Assembly: GCF_900101905.1 (NCBI RefSeq)
Contig: NZ_FNAJ01000022.1
Span: forward strand, 43,597-107,596
Source: Myxococcus virescens
GTDB lineage: Bacteria > Myxococcota > Myxococcia > Myxococcales > Myxococcaceae
Length of the DNA stretch: 64,000 nt
Direction of reading: 5' to 3'
The notes under the pieces were generated by a model that did no database searches, was not told the DNA's origin, and worked only from the letters and a program-made list of their open reading frames with translations. A program made the translations under genes and the position numbers. This document shows positions 27,109 through 37,400 of the stretch, one piece after another. Each line of letters opens with the position of its first letter. Within the stretch, counting starts at the first letter, position 1.

Positions 27109-28872
27109 TCAGCCCGCGGAGGCGGACGTCCCCGCCGGCTTGTCCTTGTCGAAGCGCACGAAGTAGCCGCGCACGGCGGAGTCCAGGAGCTCGGTCGTCA
27201 GGCGCGGCTCCTGGCCCTGGTAGTGGGCCATGTCGATGACCTGATCCAACAAGTCACGCGGCTGACAGGCGGCGAACGGACGCCCCACCGGGCGGTAGTG
27301 CGCGTCGATGAGGTAGTCCACCGCCGCCGCGTTGTAGGGCACGCCGCGCTTGCGGCACATGACCTGGAAGATGTCGTGGAACTGCTCCTCGTCCGGGCGC
27401 TGCACCTCCAGCTTGTAGCGGACGCGGCGCAAGAAGGCGTCATCCACGAGGTCGCTGGGGTCCAGGTTGGTGGAGAAGGCGGCGAACACGTCGAAGGGCA
27501 CCTGCAGCTTCTTGCCGGTGTGCAGGGTGAGCATGTCGACGTCGCTCTCCAGCGGGACGATCCACCGGTTGAGCAGGTCCTTGGGGGACACCTTCTGCCG
27601 GCCGAAGTCGTCGATGAGGAGCATGCCGTTGCTCGCCTTCATCTGGAACGGCGCCTCGTAGTACTTCACCTCCGGCGAGTACACGAGGTCCAGCATCTCC
27701 AGCGTCAGCTCACCGCCCACGACGACGAGCGGGCGCCGGCAGCGCACCCAGCGCCGGTCATACGGCGGCGCTCCGGGCTCGTCCTCCACCACCTTGTGGA
27801 GGTTGGCGTCGAAGATGCGCACCACGAAGTCGTCGATGAGGATGGCGTGGGGGATGAAGATGTCCCCGTCGAAGCAGTTCACCATGCCCTGGCAGATGGC
27901 CGTCTTGCCGTTGCCCGGGGGCCCGTAGAAGAAGATGGCGCGGCCGGAGTTCATCGCCGGACCGATGCCGTCGAAGATGTAGTCCTTGATGATGAGGTCG
28001 CCGAACTTGTCCTGCATGCGCGCGCGGGTGATGCGGTTGCCGCGCACGGTCTGCTTCTTCACGGCGGCCGCCCACTCCAGGAAGGGCACGGGCGCGGGGC
28101 CGTTGTAGCGGTTGCGGTCGAGCACCTGCCGCAGCACGTCCGTCACGAACGTGGTGAGCTGGTAGATCATCGTCGACTTGCCCACGCCCGAGCCGCCACC
28201 GCCGCGGATGTCGATGTACTTCTGGCGGCGCAGTCCTTCGATGACGTCGTCCACCAGCGTGGTGGGCAGCTGAAGGCGCGCGGCGATGTCCATGCCGCGC
28301 ATCTCACCGGCGAAGAAGAGCGCCTTGAGGACCAGCTCTTCCACGAAGGTGGTGTTGAGGCCCGTCTCGCCCAGGGTGCGTGGCTGGGCGGGCCAGAAAC
28401 GGTCGCCCGGGCCTGCGCCACCCTCCTCTCCCTGCCGCCGGGACGTCCGGCGCTCCGGGCCGTTGTACTGCGGACTGGCGGCGCTGCCTCGTCGGTCCGG
28501 GCCCGAGTACTGGGACGGCCCGGGCCCACGGCGCTCAGGCGGGGCGACGATGACGGACGGCAGCGTGGCCGGCGCCGGCGGCGGAGCACGGCGGTCCGGC
28601 GGCGAGGACGAGGCGCGACGCTCGGTGGGAAAGTCGGGCTCGTCCGGCTCCGGTGGCAGCGCGGGACGTGAGCCCGTGACGGCGCCCGGGGGACGCGGCG
28701 GGAGCGCGGCGGTCATCCCCGTGACACCGACGCGCGGGCGCGGAGGCCCCGACAGCACCGGCGTGGGCGCCGCGGGCGGCACCACGGCCGTTTCCACGGG
28801 GGTGACGCTGCGGCTGGACTCGTCGCTCGACGAGCCGGAGTCCGGGGATGGCGGTCGCCTGAACAGGGACAT
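27109..28872 (-). CDS. AAA-family ATPase with disordered N-terminus and winged helix
   Basis: 587 residues. Residues 1-165 are Pro/Ser/Arg-rich and disordered, containing repeated PDRR/PERR motifs (QYSGPDRRG, QYNGPERRT). A winged-helix-like segment follows at about 175-250 (TTFVEELVLKALFFAGEM ... LPTTLVDDVIEGLRRQKYIDI). The AAA domain has Walker A GPPGNGKTA and Walker B GMLLIDDFGRQ, with an arginine-rich C-terminal part (FLRRVRYKLEVQR). ATPases of this layout in myxobacteria may regulate transcription or assembly; the partner is unknown. It is divergent from the duplicated-domain exported protein. Confidence 0.85.
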   Translation of the reverse strand: MSLFRRPPSPDSGSSSDESSRSVTPVETAVVPPAAPTPVLSGPPRPRVGVTGMTAALPPRPPGAVTGSRPALPPEPDEPDFPTERRASSSPPDRRAPPPAPATLPSVIVAPPERRGPGPSQYSGPDRRGSAASPQYNGPERRTSRRQGEEGGAGPGDRFWPAQPRTLGETGLNTTFVEELVLKALFFAGEMRGMDIAARLQLPTTLVDDVIEGLRRQKYIDIRGGGGSGVGKSTMIYQLTTFVTDVLRQVLDRNRYNGPAPVPFLEWAAAVKKQTVRGNRITRARMQDKFGDLIIKDYIFDGIGPAMNSGRAIFFYGPPGNGKTAICQGMVNCFDGDIFIPHAILIDDFVVRIFDANLHKVVEDEPGAPPYDRRWVRCRRPLVVVGGELTLEMLDLVYSPEVKYYEAPFQMKASNGMLLIDDFGRQKVSPKDLLNRWIVPLESDVDMLTLHTGKKLQVPFDVFAAFSTNLDPSDLVDDAFLRRVRYKLEVQRPDEEQFHDIFQVMCRKRGVPYNAAAVDYLIDAHYRPVGRPFAACQPRDLLDQVIDMAHYQGQEPRLTTELLDSAVRGYFVRFDKDKPAGTSASAG

Positions 28873-29065
28873 GCGGTGCTCGCTCCAGGGTGTTCGCGCC
28901 GGAGCCTACCGCATCGGTCCGGTTTGGACGAAACGGAGTTGCAGAACAAACAGAAAAGCACTGAACCCAAGTGTTCCTGTCAGCCTCCTCGTCGATAGTG
29001 CGCGCGCCTCCGCCCGCCTGCGCGGCGCGCGAAGCCCACCCCCATCATTCGCATTGGAGCTCTTC

Positions 29066-29842
29066 GTGAAGCGACTTCTGTCCGTCCTCGCCCTGCCCCT
29101 GCTCCTGCTCGGAACCTCCGCGGCGGCGCAGACGACGCCCACCCTCTCCTTCCACGGCAACTGGACCCTCCACCAGTCGGAGGTGCTGACCGAGGGGGGC
29201 CAGGTGCAGGTCGTCTACAGCACCGCGCGCCTGCCGCAGTGCCGCGTCAACAACCCCGACGGCAGCCCCGCGTGGAGCATCACCGGCCACTACCGCCTCA
29301 ACGGCTCCGCGCCGGCCAGCTTCGATGTGGCGGGCGCGCCCGTCACCGGCAATGGACCGACGCTGGACCTGCAGGCGCAGGGCCTGCTGGAGCTGTGGTT
29401 CCTCGTGTCCAGCCCGGGCTGCGAGCACTACGACTCCAACTACGGCGGCAACTTCCAGTTCAACGTCCTGGAGGCCAGCGCCACGCCCACGGCGACGCTC
29501 GTGTTCCAGCAGGGCTGGGTGGAGCACGTGGTGGGCACGCCCCGCCAGGGCCAGCCCTTCGTCGTGGACTACGACATCGCGCGCCTGCCCGAGTGCCGGC
29601 TGCTCTACAACGGCGCGCCCACGTGGGACGTGGGTGTGCGCTGGCGCTTCAACAACGGGGTGATGGGCGAGCAGAGCGTCACCACCACCAGCGGCTATAC
29701 GCGCACGGGCACGCCCGTCACCCTCATCCCGCCCGTCGGGGCCACCTCCGTGCAGCTCTGGTTCGAGAACTGGGACCGTGGCACCTGCCGCCGCTGGGAC
29801 TCCGACTACGGGGCGAACTACACGTTCACCCTGCAGCCGTAG
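29066..29842 (+). CDS. Exported protein with two tandem ~110-residue domains
   Basis: 258 residues from the GTG at 29066 (TTGGAGC upstream). Signal peptide MKRLLSVLALPLLLLGTSAAA. The mature protein is two copies of one domain, aligning LSFHGNWTLHQSEVL...YSTARLPQCR...SITGHYRLNG with LVFQQGWVEHVVGTP...YDIARLPECR...DVGVRWRFNNG, each closing in a WF/LWF...C..(Y/W)DS(N/D)YG motif. Each copy holds a matching pair of cysteines, probably a disulphide. I cannot name the family with certainty. Probably a secreted or outer-membrane-associated beta-sandwich protein. Confidence 0.8.
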   Translation: MKRLLSVLALPLLLLGTSAAAQTTPTLSFHGNWTLHQSEVLTEGGQVQVVYSTARLPQCRVNNPDGSPAWSITGHYRLNGSAPASFDVAGAPVTGNGPTLDLQAQGLLELWFLVSSPGCEHYDSNYGGNFQFNVLEASATPTATLVFQQGWVEHVVGTPRQGQPFVVDYDIARLPECRLLYNGAPTWDVGVRWRFNNGVMGEQSVTTTSGYTRTGTPVTLIPPVGATSVQLWFENWDRGTCRRWDSDYGANYTFTLQP

Positions 29843-29932
29843 GCCGTCTGACAGCCTCACCCACGTTCTGGCCTGGATGCCCTCGCACCGCGAGACGCGC
29901 CCGGGCCGGAACATGGGTGCTACCCTTGGCGC

Positions 29933-31594
29933 ATGAGTTTCTTCCAGGAACCGCCGAGGCTGGGCAATCAGTACGACGACGATGCGCTGCTCCAGAGCTA
30001 CCTGGCCCGCACCCTCCCGGAGGACCTGCGGCACGCGCTGACGGATGAGTTCCGCGAGCTGGGAGCGCTGGGCGGGGATTACTTCTACCGCTTCCAGCTC
30101 CGCGATCGGCTGAACGAGCCGGAGCTGACCCAGTGGGATGCGTGGGGCCACCGCGTCGACCACATCGAGGTGTCGCCGCTGTGGAAGGAAGCCGAGGCCC
30201 TGGCCGCGCGGCGCGGACTGGTGGCCACGGCCTACGAGCAGAAGAACGCCGAGCTCAGCCGCGTCCACCAGTTCATCCTCAACTACCTCGTGCAGGCGTC
30301 GCTGGACGTGTACTCGTGCCCGCTGGCGATGACGGACGGCGCGGCGCGCTCGTTGCTCACGCTGGGCAACACGGCGCTCATCGACCGCGCCCTGCCCCAC
30401 CTGACGTCCCGGGACCCGGCCACGGCGTGGACGTCCGGTCAGTGGATGACGGAGCGCACCGGCGGCTCGGACGTGGGCCTCACGCAGACAGTGGCCCGGC
30501 AGACCCCGGAGGGCTGGCGGCTGTCTGGAACGAAGTGGTTCACCTCCGCGACGACGGCGCAGATGGCGCTCACGCTGGCGCGTCCGGAAGGCAACGGCCC
30601 CGGCGGCAAGGGCCTGGCCCTGTTCTACGTGGAGACACGGGACGCGGCCGGAAGACTCAATGGCATCCAGATCAACCGGCTCAAAGACAAACTGGGAACG
30701 CGCAAGGTGCCCACGGCGGAGCTGACCTTGGATGGCGCGCTGGCCATTCCCGTGGCGGGGCTGACGGATGGCATCCGGAACATGGCGTGGATGCTGAATG
30801 TGACACGCACCTGGAACGCGGTGGGCTCCGCATGGGCCATGCGCCGGGCGCTGGCCCTGGCCCGGGACTACGCCCAGCGGCGGGTGCAGTTCGGCGCGAA
30901 GCTGGCGGACAAGCCGCTGCACATGGACACCCTGGCGGGGCTGGAGGCGGAGTTCCAGGCGGGGTTCCTGCTGGCCTTCCGCGCCGTGGAGCTGCTGGGC
31001 CGCATGGAGGCGAAGGCGGCCACCGAGCAGGAGCTGCTCCTGCAGCGGCTGGTGACGCCCCTGGCGAAGCTGACCACCGGTCGGCAGGTGGTGCACGTCA
31101 CCTCCGAAGTCGCGGAGGCCTTCGGCGGCGCGGGCTACGTGGAAGACACGGGCATTCCGCGGCTCCAGGCCGACGCCCAGGTGCTGTCCATCTGGGAAGG
31201 CACCACGAACGTCCTCTCCCTGGACACCCTGCGCGCCCTGGCGAAGGAAGGCGCGCTGGAGGCGTTCTTCCACGAGGTGGAGGGCCGCCTGGGCCAGACC
31301 CGGGACGCGGGCCTGCGGCCCTGTGTCGACGCGGCCCAGGGCGCGCTGGAGCACGCGCGGGCCTGGGTGGCCGGTGCCATGGAGGACCCCGCAACCCTGG
31401 AGGCTGGCGCCCGGCGCTTCTCGCTGACGCTGGGACGGACGCTGGAGCTGGCCTTGCTCTGCGCCCATGCGCAGTGGTGCCTGGACCACGGCCACGGCCC
31501 CCGGAGCAAGGCGGCGGCACGGCGCTTCGCCTCGCACGGCGTGGACCTCATCCAACCGGCCGCGAGCCTGGAGGATGTCCGGCTCCTGGCCTGA
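29933..31594 (+). CDS. Acyl-CoA dehydrogenase family protein (AidB-like)
   Basis: 553 residues. Acyl-CoA dehydrogenase fold with the flavin motif WMTERTGGSDVG and the second block GWRLSGTKWFTSA, then the C-terminal helical bundle ending IPRLQADAQVLSIWEGTTNVLSLD, where the Glu of IWEGT is the family's active-site position. Length and the extended N- and C-terminal parts are those of the AidB/FadE-like subgroup, which is implicated in DNA-protective or alkylation-damage responses in E. coli as well as acyl-CoA metabolism. No electron-transfer flavoprotein or other beta-oxidation gene is adjacent, so the substrate is unassigned. Confidence 0.88.
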   Translation: MSFFQEPPRLGNQYDDDALLQSYLARTLPEDLRHALTDEFRELGALGGDYFYRFQLRDRLNEPELTQWDAWGHRVDHIEVSPLWKEAEALAARRGLVATAYEQKNAELSRVHQFILNYLVQASLDVYSCPLAMTDGAARSLLTLGNTALIDRALPHLTSRDPATAWTSGQWMTERTGGSDVGLTQTVARQTPEGWRLSGTKWFTSATTAQMALTLARPEGNGPGGKGLALFYVETRDAAGRLNGIQINRLKDKLGTRKVPTAELTLDGALAIPVAGLTDGIRNMAWMLNVTRTWNAVGSAWAMRRALALARDYAQRRVQFGAKLADKPLHMDTLAGLEAEFQAGFLLAFRAVELLGRMEAKAATEQELLLQRLVTPLAKLTTGRQVVHVTSEVAEAFGGAGYVEDTGIPRLQADAQVLSIWEGTTNVLSLDTLRALAKEGALEAFFHEVEGRLGQTRDAGLRPCVDAAQGALEHARAWVAGAMEDPATLEAGARRFSLTLGRTLELALLCAHAQWCLDHGHGPRSKAAARRFASHGVDLIQPAASLEDVRLLA

Positions 31595-31672
31595 GGTGCC
31601 GCGCCTGGCACCAGCCCGAAACAACACGACACATCCAGACAGCCTCAATCATTTACACGCAATTCCTATCCC

Positions 31673-31690
31673 AGGGGCAGACCTGCCCCT
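31673..31690. repeat. Perfect palindrome in intergenic region
   Basis: AGGGGCAG (31673-31680), two bases, CTGCCCCT (31683-31690), about 80 bases after the acyl-CoA dehydrogenase stop. The rest of 31595-31879 is AT-richer than its surroundings and shows no gene. The palindrome could be a terminator lacking a T-run, or an operator for the following genes. Confidence 0.5.
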
Positions 31691-31879
31691 CCCTCCGGGG
31701 CGGGCACCCTTGAAGGCCTAGGGACGTCGGTTCGCAGACGGCGCCCCTCCCCTCAATCCGAGCCCGCACATCACCTGCCCATTCCCAAACGCGGCGCCTG
31801 TGTAACACATCACGCTTCAACGGGAGACCTGATCGGCCAAAGACATACCCACCAAGAGACAGAAAAAACCAGCTGCGCA

Positions 31880-32659
31880 ATGCATCCACAATCTCGAATC
31901 ATGCTCGCCATGCACACGATGCAATGGCGAAGCTTGGACGAGATGATGGGGGGGCTCAGACCACCCGAGAACTGCTGCCTGGAGCAGCTCTCGCGGGACT
32001 CCGTCGTTCAGGTCACGGCGCTTCTGGAGAAGTGGTACCCGGACATCCGGGTCGGCACGGAGAGCCGGCACCTGGAGCCCGCCTTCTATGAGCAGTGTGT
32101 CTGTATCCAAGGCGAGTCTCCGGATCGGCCGGTGTATGCGATTCTGGGAAGGGATCGGGACACCCAGGAAGTCATCGGGCTGCTGACGCTGGAGAAGAAC
32201 GCTCGCGGCCTGCAGTTGTCTGCCGCGATGGGGGCCGTTGAACCCTCTCAGCGAGGCCTGGGCCTGGGCCAGTTCGGCATCTCCCTGCTGGAGCAGGTGG
32301 GCCGCAACATCGGCGCCGAGGTCGTCCTCTATTACTCCACCCTGAAGATGGCCCGGGCGCAGCGCAACGCCGAGCACCGCGGCTTCAAGCTGGTGGGACT
32401 GGTGCCCGCGTTCGATGTGGACGCCATCGCGCCCAACACGGTGAAGCGCGTCTACGAGGCCATCTACGCGAAAGTGCTCGTCGGTCCGGAGAAGATCCAC
32501 CTCCCCGACTGGAATGCCCTCATCCCCACCACGCGCGCGCTGTACACGCATCTCTTTGGCCAGCACCCGGCCGCCGCCCCCCTGGAGCACATGAACGGCG
32601 TCTCCGTTCCTGCCTCGACACCGGCGCCCGTCTCCGCGCCTGAGGCCCTTCATGGTTGA
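31880..32659 (+). CDS. GNAT-like acetyltransferase, first of a pair
   Basis: 259 residues from the ATG at 31880; several in-frame ATGs within the first 25 codons make the exact start uncertain. The middle third has the GNAT acetyl-CoA loop pattern (SAAMGAVEPSQRGLGLGQFGISLLEQV, shown here as the QRGLGLGQFG pantetheine-binding stretch) and downstream VVLYYSTLKMARAQRNAEHRGF, where a near-equivalent of the N/Y-rich GNAT end occurs. Substrate unknown. Overlaps the next gene by 8 bases. The 5' region is visibly AT-richer than the neighbouring genes. Confidence 0.75.
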   Translation: MHPQSRIMLAMHTMQWRSLDEMMGGLRPPENCCLEQLSRDSVVQVTALLEKWYPDIRVGTESRHLEPAFYEQCVCIQGESPDRPVYAILGRDRDTQEVIGLLTLEKNARGLQLSAAMGAVEPSQRGLGLGQFGISLLEQVGRNIGAEVVLYYSTLKMARAQRNAEHRGFKLVGLVPAFDVDAIAPNTVKRVYEAIYAKVLVGPEKIHLPDWNALIPTTRALYTHLFGQHPAAAPLEHMNGVSVPASTPAPVSAPEALHG

Positions 32660-33701
32660 GGTCCGCACCTTCGAGGGTGACGCGAAGGAAGCATCCCAGT
32701 TCATCAACAGCGTCTGGCAGCGCACCTACGGCGTGAAGATGGGACTGACAGTCTGGGACGAGCGCTTCTTCGACTGGCTGATCTTCAGCAATCCCCTAGC
32801 GGACCGGGACTATCTGCTGGGGGCGTATTCAAAGGGCAAGCTGGTGGGGGCCTTCCTGGCGGAGCCGGCGAAAATCCAGCTTGGCCCGCGGCAGGTGGAT
32901 GGCACCTACGGGAGCTGGGTCAGCGTGGCGCCGGAGAGCCGGGGCCAGGGAATTGGCATCAAGCTGTCGGACACCATGCAGGCGCGCCACCGCGAGCGTG
33001 GCGCCGCGCTCACCTTGGGCTGCGTGGCTGGCGGCACCCTGGGCCAGGGCTTCTGGGGCCAGCGGAGCCACACGCGCTACCTCAACGACCTGGGCATGTG
33101 GCTGCACGTCTTCAACACGGAGAAGGCGGTCCGCTGGTCGCTGAGCGTCGCCGAGCGTGCGTTTCTCACCTTCACGCGTCCGCTCCACCACCGGGGCTTC
33201 CTGGCGGCGCGCGCCGACGGCATCCGGGCCTACCAACCCCGGGACCTGCCGCAGTGCATGACCCTGGTCCAGAAGATGATGCGGCCGGTGAACCTGGGCT
33301 ACGCCTACACCTCGGAGCGCCTGGCCCACCAGCTCCAGTTCCGTGACATCCCGCGCACCTTCGTCCTGGAGCGAGATGGCGTCATCCAAGGCATGGTCAA
33401 CTACTACACCCTCCAGATGACGGCCCGAGGCCTCCTGACGACAGGACTGGTGGACCTGCTCGCCTTCCAGGACGGGCTGCCCTTTTCGGAGCAACGGAGG
33501 CTGCTGTGGGTGGCCATGCAGGACATGGTAGCCCAGGGCGCCGACTGCGCGGCGATGCTGCGGACCCCGTGCACGCCGGCCCACCTGATGCTGCGCTCCG
33601 GGTGGTTGCCATTCCCCGGGGGCTCCCGGGTGACATGCCTGCTCACCACCCCCGACGTGGAGCTGCCTGCCTCACCCCGGGTGTTCATGCACCTGCGCTG
33701 A
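32652..33701 (+). CDS. GNAT acetyltransferase with two domains, second of a pair
   Basis: 349 residues, overlapping the preceding gene by 8 bases (ATG at 32652 inside its stop region). The N-terminal half is a GNAT domain with WVSVAPESRGQGIGIKLSD, the acetyl-CoA R/QxxGxG/A motif; the C-terminal half looks like a second, weaker GNAT fold (YQPRDLPQCMTLVQKMM ... GMVNYYTLQM). Translational coupling implies that it works with the upstream GNAT protein on one substrate or pathway. Ends next to a convergent DUF4336 gene. Function unknown. Confidence 0.8.
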   Translation: MVEVRTFEGDAKEASQFINSVWQRTYGVKMGLTVWDERFFDWLIFSNPLADRDYLLGAYSKGKLVGAFLAEPAKIQLGPRQVDGTYGSWVSVAPESRGQGIGIKLSDTMQARHRERGAALTLGCVAGGTLGQGFWGQRSHTRYLNDLGMWLHVFNTEKAVRWSLSVAERAFLTFTRPLHHRGFLAARADGIRAYQPRDLPQCMTLVQKMMRPVNLGYAYTSERLAHQLQFRDIPRTFVLERDGVIQGMVNYYTLQMTARGLLTTGLVDLLAFQDGLPFSEQRRLLWVAMQDMVAQGADCAAMLRTPCTPAHLMLRSGWLPFPGGSRVTCLLTTPDVELPASPRVFMHLR

Positions 33702-33716
33702 CGCAGCGCGCGCGAA

Positions 33717-33737
33717 GCTGAAGCCCCGTGCTTCAGC
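33717..33737. terminator. Stem-loop between convergent genes
   Basis: Perfect 8-bp repeat, GCTGAAGC (33717-33724) and GCTTCAGC (33730-33737), loop of 5, covering the end of the minus-strand DUF4336 gene. Could end transcription from either side; no T-run. Confidence 0.4.
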
Positions 33738-34497
33738 GCAGCCAGGAGAAGGCGCGCTCGAGCGGGGCCATCCCCTCATCGAGATAGCAGCGGCCGTGCG
33801 CGAGGAGCACCCGACGAGGCTGCCATGCCATCATCCGCTGGTAGCAGGCGCGCGCCTGCGCGATCCGGCCCCAGGTCGTCCCCCGCACCTCGCGTGGCGT
33901 CTGCCCCGGCCACATCGTCCCGCCGAGCGTCAGCAGCCATCTCAGGCCAGGCCGGAGACGCTCTGGCTCCAACGCCATGACCAGGTCCGCGAGAATCAAG
34001 GTCGAGGACGCACCGTGGAAGAACACCACCTCTTCCACGAAGCGGCTGCCCCGGAAGATGAGCTGGCCCAACTCCGTGGACCAGGCCGAGGGCGCGGCGT
34101 CGTCGAGGTCGACATCGAATGGGACGCCAATCCGCTGGGAGCGCGCCCGCTCGCGAACGCCCGGAGATGCCCAGGCCGTCGCGCGCGGATAGCGTGCCTT
34201 CCAGGCCGGGATGCCCGCGTAGTGGAACCGGTTCGGAGAGACGAGATGTTCCACCGGGCCGAGTGCGTCGACCTGTTCGAACAACTCGGGCGTTGGAGCC
34301 GTGGGCGACCAGAGCCACAAGCCTCCCGAATTCAGGCGAACGATGACCATGCGCGTCGGGAACGGCAGGGAGACGGGGCCCACGCGCATCCTCGCCACCG
34401 GCCCGTCCACCCACCAGACGCCGTCCGCGACCGGCTTGAGGGTGGAAAGCGGCACATAGGGACGCACCCCATCGTTCCATTCGAGGTCGGCGGTCAT
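33733..34497 (-). CDS. DUF4336 domain protein, coupled to dnaE2
   Basis: 254 residues from the ATG at 34497, whose first bases overlap the dnaE2 stop (ATGA at 34494-34497), so expression is tied to dnaE2. The conserved stretch LWLWSPTAPTPELFEQV, then HLVSPNRFHYAGIPAWKARYPRA, identifies the DUF4336 family, an uncharacterised group with metallo-hydrolase-like features (I recall no experimentally assigned function). Read-through with an error-prone polymerase suggests either incidental sharing of transcript or a role during damage response (inference). Confidence 0.82.
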   Translation of the reverse strand: MTADLEWNDGVRPYVPLSTLKPVADGVWWVDGPVARMRVGPVSLPFPTRMVIVRLNSGGLWLWSPTAPTPELFEQVDALGPVEHLVSPNRFHYAGIPAWKARYPRATAWASPGVRERARSQRIGVPFDVDLDDAAPSAWSTELGQLIFRGSRFVEEVVFFHGASSTLILADLVMALEPERLRPGLRWLLTLGGTMWPGQTPREVRGTTWGRIAQARACYQRMMAWQPRRVLLAHGRCYLDEGMAPLERAFSWLR

Positions 34498-37400
34498 CGC
34501 CCAGGCAGCGTACCCCGCTGTCCATGCAATGACGCCACTCGACTGGACTTCACGTTCGTCACCTTGCCGGAGCGCTCCAGGACGCCTTCTCCCACCAGGA
34601 AGAGCGCGCCATGGATGTCCTTCCGGCACCGCTCGTACACGTCCGGAGGCACCACCAGGTTCGCGATGCCCGTCTCGTCCTCCAGGGAGATGAAGCAGAT
34701 ACCCTTGGCCGTGGGTGGACGCTGGCGGCAGATGAGCATGCCTCCCACCGCCACCCTCCGCCCGTGGGCCACCTTCTTCAGTCCCTCCGCCGTCACCGCG
34801 CCTTGCTGCTTCAGCACCGGACGCAGCAGCTCCAGCGGATGCTTCTCCAGCGAGAGTCCCACCGTGTCGTAGTCCGCGCAGACCCGCTCCAGCACATCCA
34901 TGGACGGCAGCTCCACCGCCGTTCCGTCCATGGCCATGCCGAAGAACAGGTCATCCGAGTCCAGCGGCCCCAGCGCCTGGAGTTCCCACAACGCCTGACG
35001 CCGGGAGCCACACAGCGATGACAGGGCGCCCGCCAGGGCCAACCGCGTCAGCTCGTGCCGGGGCGCCCGCGACCACCGCGCCAGGTCCCCCACGTCACGG
35101 AAGCCCTCGCGCCTCGCCGTCGCCACGCGCCGCCCCGCGGACTCGCCCAGGCCCTTCACCATCCGGAGCCCCAGCCGCAATGCAGCCCCGCCCTCCTCCA
35201 GCGTGCAGTCCCAGCTCGAGTGCCGCACGTCCACCGGCCGCACCTCCACGCCATGCCGCTGCGCGTCCGCCACCAACGTGTGCGGCGCATAGAAGCCCAT
35301 GGGCTGTGAGTTCAACAGCGCCGCCGTGAAGGCCGCCGGGTAGTGGCACTTCAGCCAGCTGGACGCATACGCAATCAACGCGAAGCTCGCTGAATGACTC
35401 TCCGGGAAGCCGTAGTGCGCGAAGCCCCGGAAGTTGTCGAACCACTCCTCGGCTTGTTTGCGTGTGTACCCTCGCGACACGCAGCCCTCCACGAAGCGCC
35501 CCCGGTATTGCAGCAGCATGGATTCGGCGCGCTTGTGGCTCAGCACCCGCCGCAGTCCGTCCGCCTCGCCCGCGGTGAAGCCCGCCGCCACCATGGCCAG
35601 CTTCATCGCCTGTTCCTGGAAGAGCGGCACCCCCAGCGTCTTGCCGAGAATCGCCTTCACCGCCTCGCTCGGGTACTCCACCTGCTCCTGGCCGTTCCGC
35701 CGGCGCAGGAAGGGATGCACCATGTTGCCGACGATGGGCCCCGGGCGGATGAGCGCGATCTCCACCACCAGGTCGTAGAACGTCCTCGGTCGAAGCCTGG
35801 GCAGCATGTTCATCTGTGCCCGGCTCTCAATCTGGAACACGCCCACCGTGTCCGCCTCGCACAGCATGTCGTAGACCTTCGGGTCCTCGGCCGGCACCGT
35901 CGCCAGGGACAGCTCCCGCCCGTGGTGCTCGCGAATCAGCGCGAAGCACTTCGACAGCGCCGTCAGCATGCCCAGCGCCAGCAGGTCCACCTTCAGCAGC
36001 CCCACCGCGTTGATGTCGTCCTTCTCCCACTGGATGACGGTGCGGCCCGGCATCGCCGCGTTCTCCACCGGCACCAGCTCCGTCAGCGGCTCGCGTGTCA
36101 TCACGAAGCCGCCCACGTGGATGGACAGGTGCCGGGGAAAGCCCTCCAGCTCCATGGCCAGCGCCAGCGTCTTCTGGACCCGGCCGTCCTCCGCGGACAG
36201 GCCCGCCTCGCGCAGCACGTCCGGCGTCACGTCGAAGCCGTTCGACGCGGACACCTTCGACAGCCGGTCCACCTGGTCCAACGACAGGCCCAGCGCCTTG
36301 CCCGTCTCACGCAGCGCCAGCCGGCCCCGGTAGCAGATGACCTCGCACACCATGCCCGCGTGCCGGCGCCCGTGCTTCTCGTAGACATACTGGAGGACCT
36401 CCTCGCGGCGCTCGTGCTCGAAGTCCACGTCGATGTCTGGCGGCTCCTTGCGCTCCATGCTCAGGAAGCGCTCGAACAACAGGCCCATCCGCACCGGGTC
36501 GATGGCGGTGATCTGCAGCGCGTAGCAGACCGCCGAGTTCGCCGCGCTCCCCCGCCCCTGGCAGAGAATCCCCCGGGCCCTGGCGAAGCGGACGATGTCC
36601 CACAGCGCCAGGAAGTAGCCGGCGAAGTCCAACGCGGCGATGAGCTTCAGCTCGTGTTCAATCTGCTTCACCACCGCCGGGGGCACCCCTTCCGGATAGC
36701 GGAACCGCAGTCCTTCGTATGTCAGCACGCGCAGGTGCGCGTCCGCGGTGCGACCTTCGGGCAGGTCCTCTTCCGGGAAGCGGTAGTGCAAGTCATCCAA
36801 TGAGGCGTGGCAGCGCGAGGCCAGCTCCGCCGCGCGCGCCAGGGCCTCCGGCCGGTCCGCGAACAGGCGCGCCATGTCCCGTGGGGACTTCAGCGTCCGC
36901 TCCGCGTTGGGCAACAGCCGCGTCCCCGCCCGGTCCACCGACGTCCCGTGGCGGATGGACACCAGCACGTCCTGCAAGGCCTGCCGCCGGCGGTGGTGCG
37001 TGTGCACGTCGTTGTGCGCGACCAGCGGCACGCCGAGCTCCAGCGCCAGCCGCTCCGCCCGGGCCTCGCGTTCCGCGTCTCCCGCGGACAGGGTCCGGCA
37101 GATGCCGACGTGGAAGCGCTCCGGGAAGGCCTCCGCCAGCGAGACGACCTGCTCGAAGGGCGCGGGCGCGGGAAGGAGCGCGAGCAGCCCCGCGGACCGG
37201 TCCGCCACCGCGCGCCACGGCAGCCCGGCCTCGCCCTTGGGGTGGGTCATCCGGCTCTGGGACACCAGGGCGCACAGGTTCGAGTACCCCGTCCCATCCG
37301 CCGCGTACACCACCACCGGTGGGCCGTCCTCCAGCGTCAGCTCGGCGCCCAGGATGAGCCGCACCCCGTGCTCCTTCGCGGCCAGGTGCGCCTTCACCAC

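Noticed and set aside
28160..28220. Second P-loop-like GSGVGKS in the AAA ATPase
   Set aside because: It lies in the glycine-rich wing of the winged-helix segment (IDIRGGGGSGVGKST...YQLT), not in a nucleotide-binding fold; the true Walker A is GPPGNGKT.
29045..31648. Long open frame antisense to the acyl-CoA dehydrogenase
   Set aside because: Arg/Gly/Ala/His-rich composition and no motif; same shadow effect as above.
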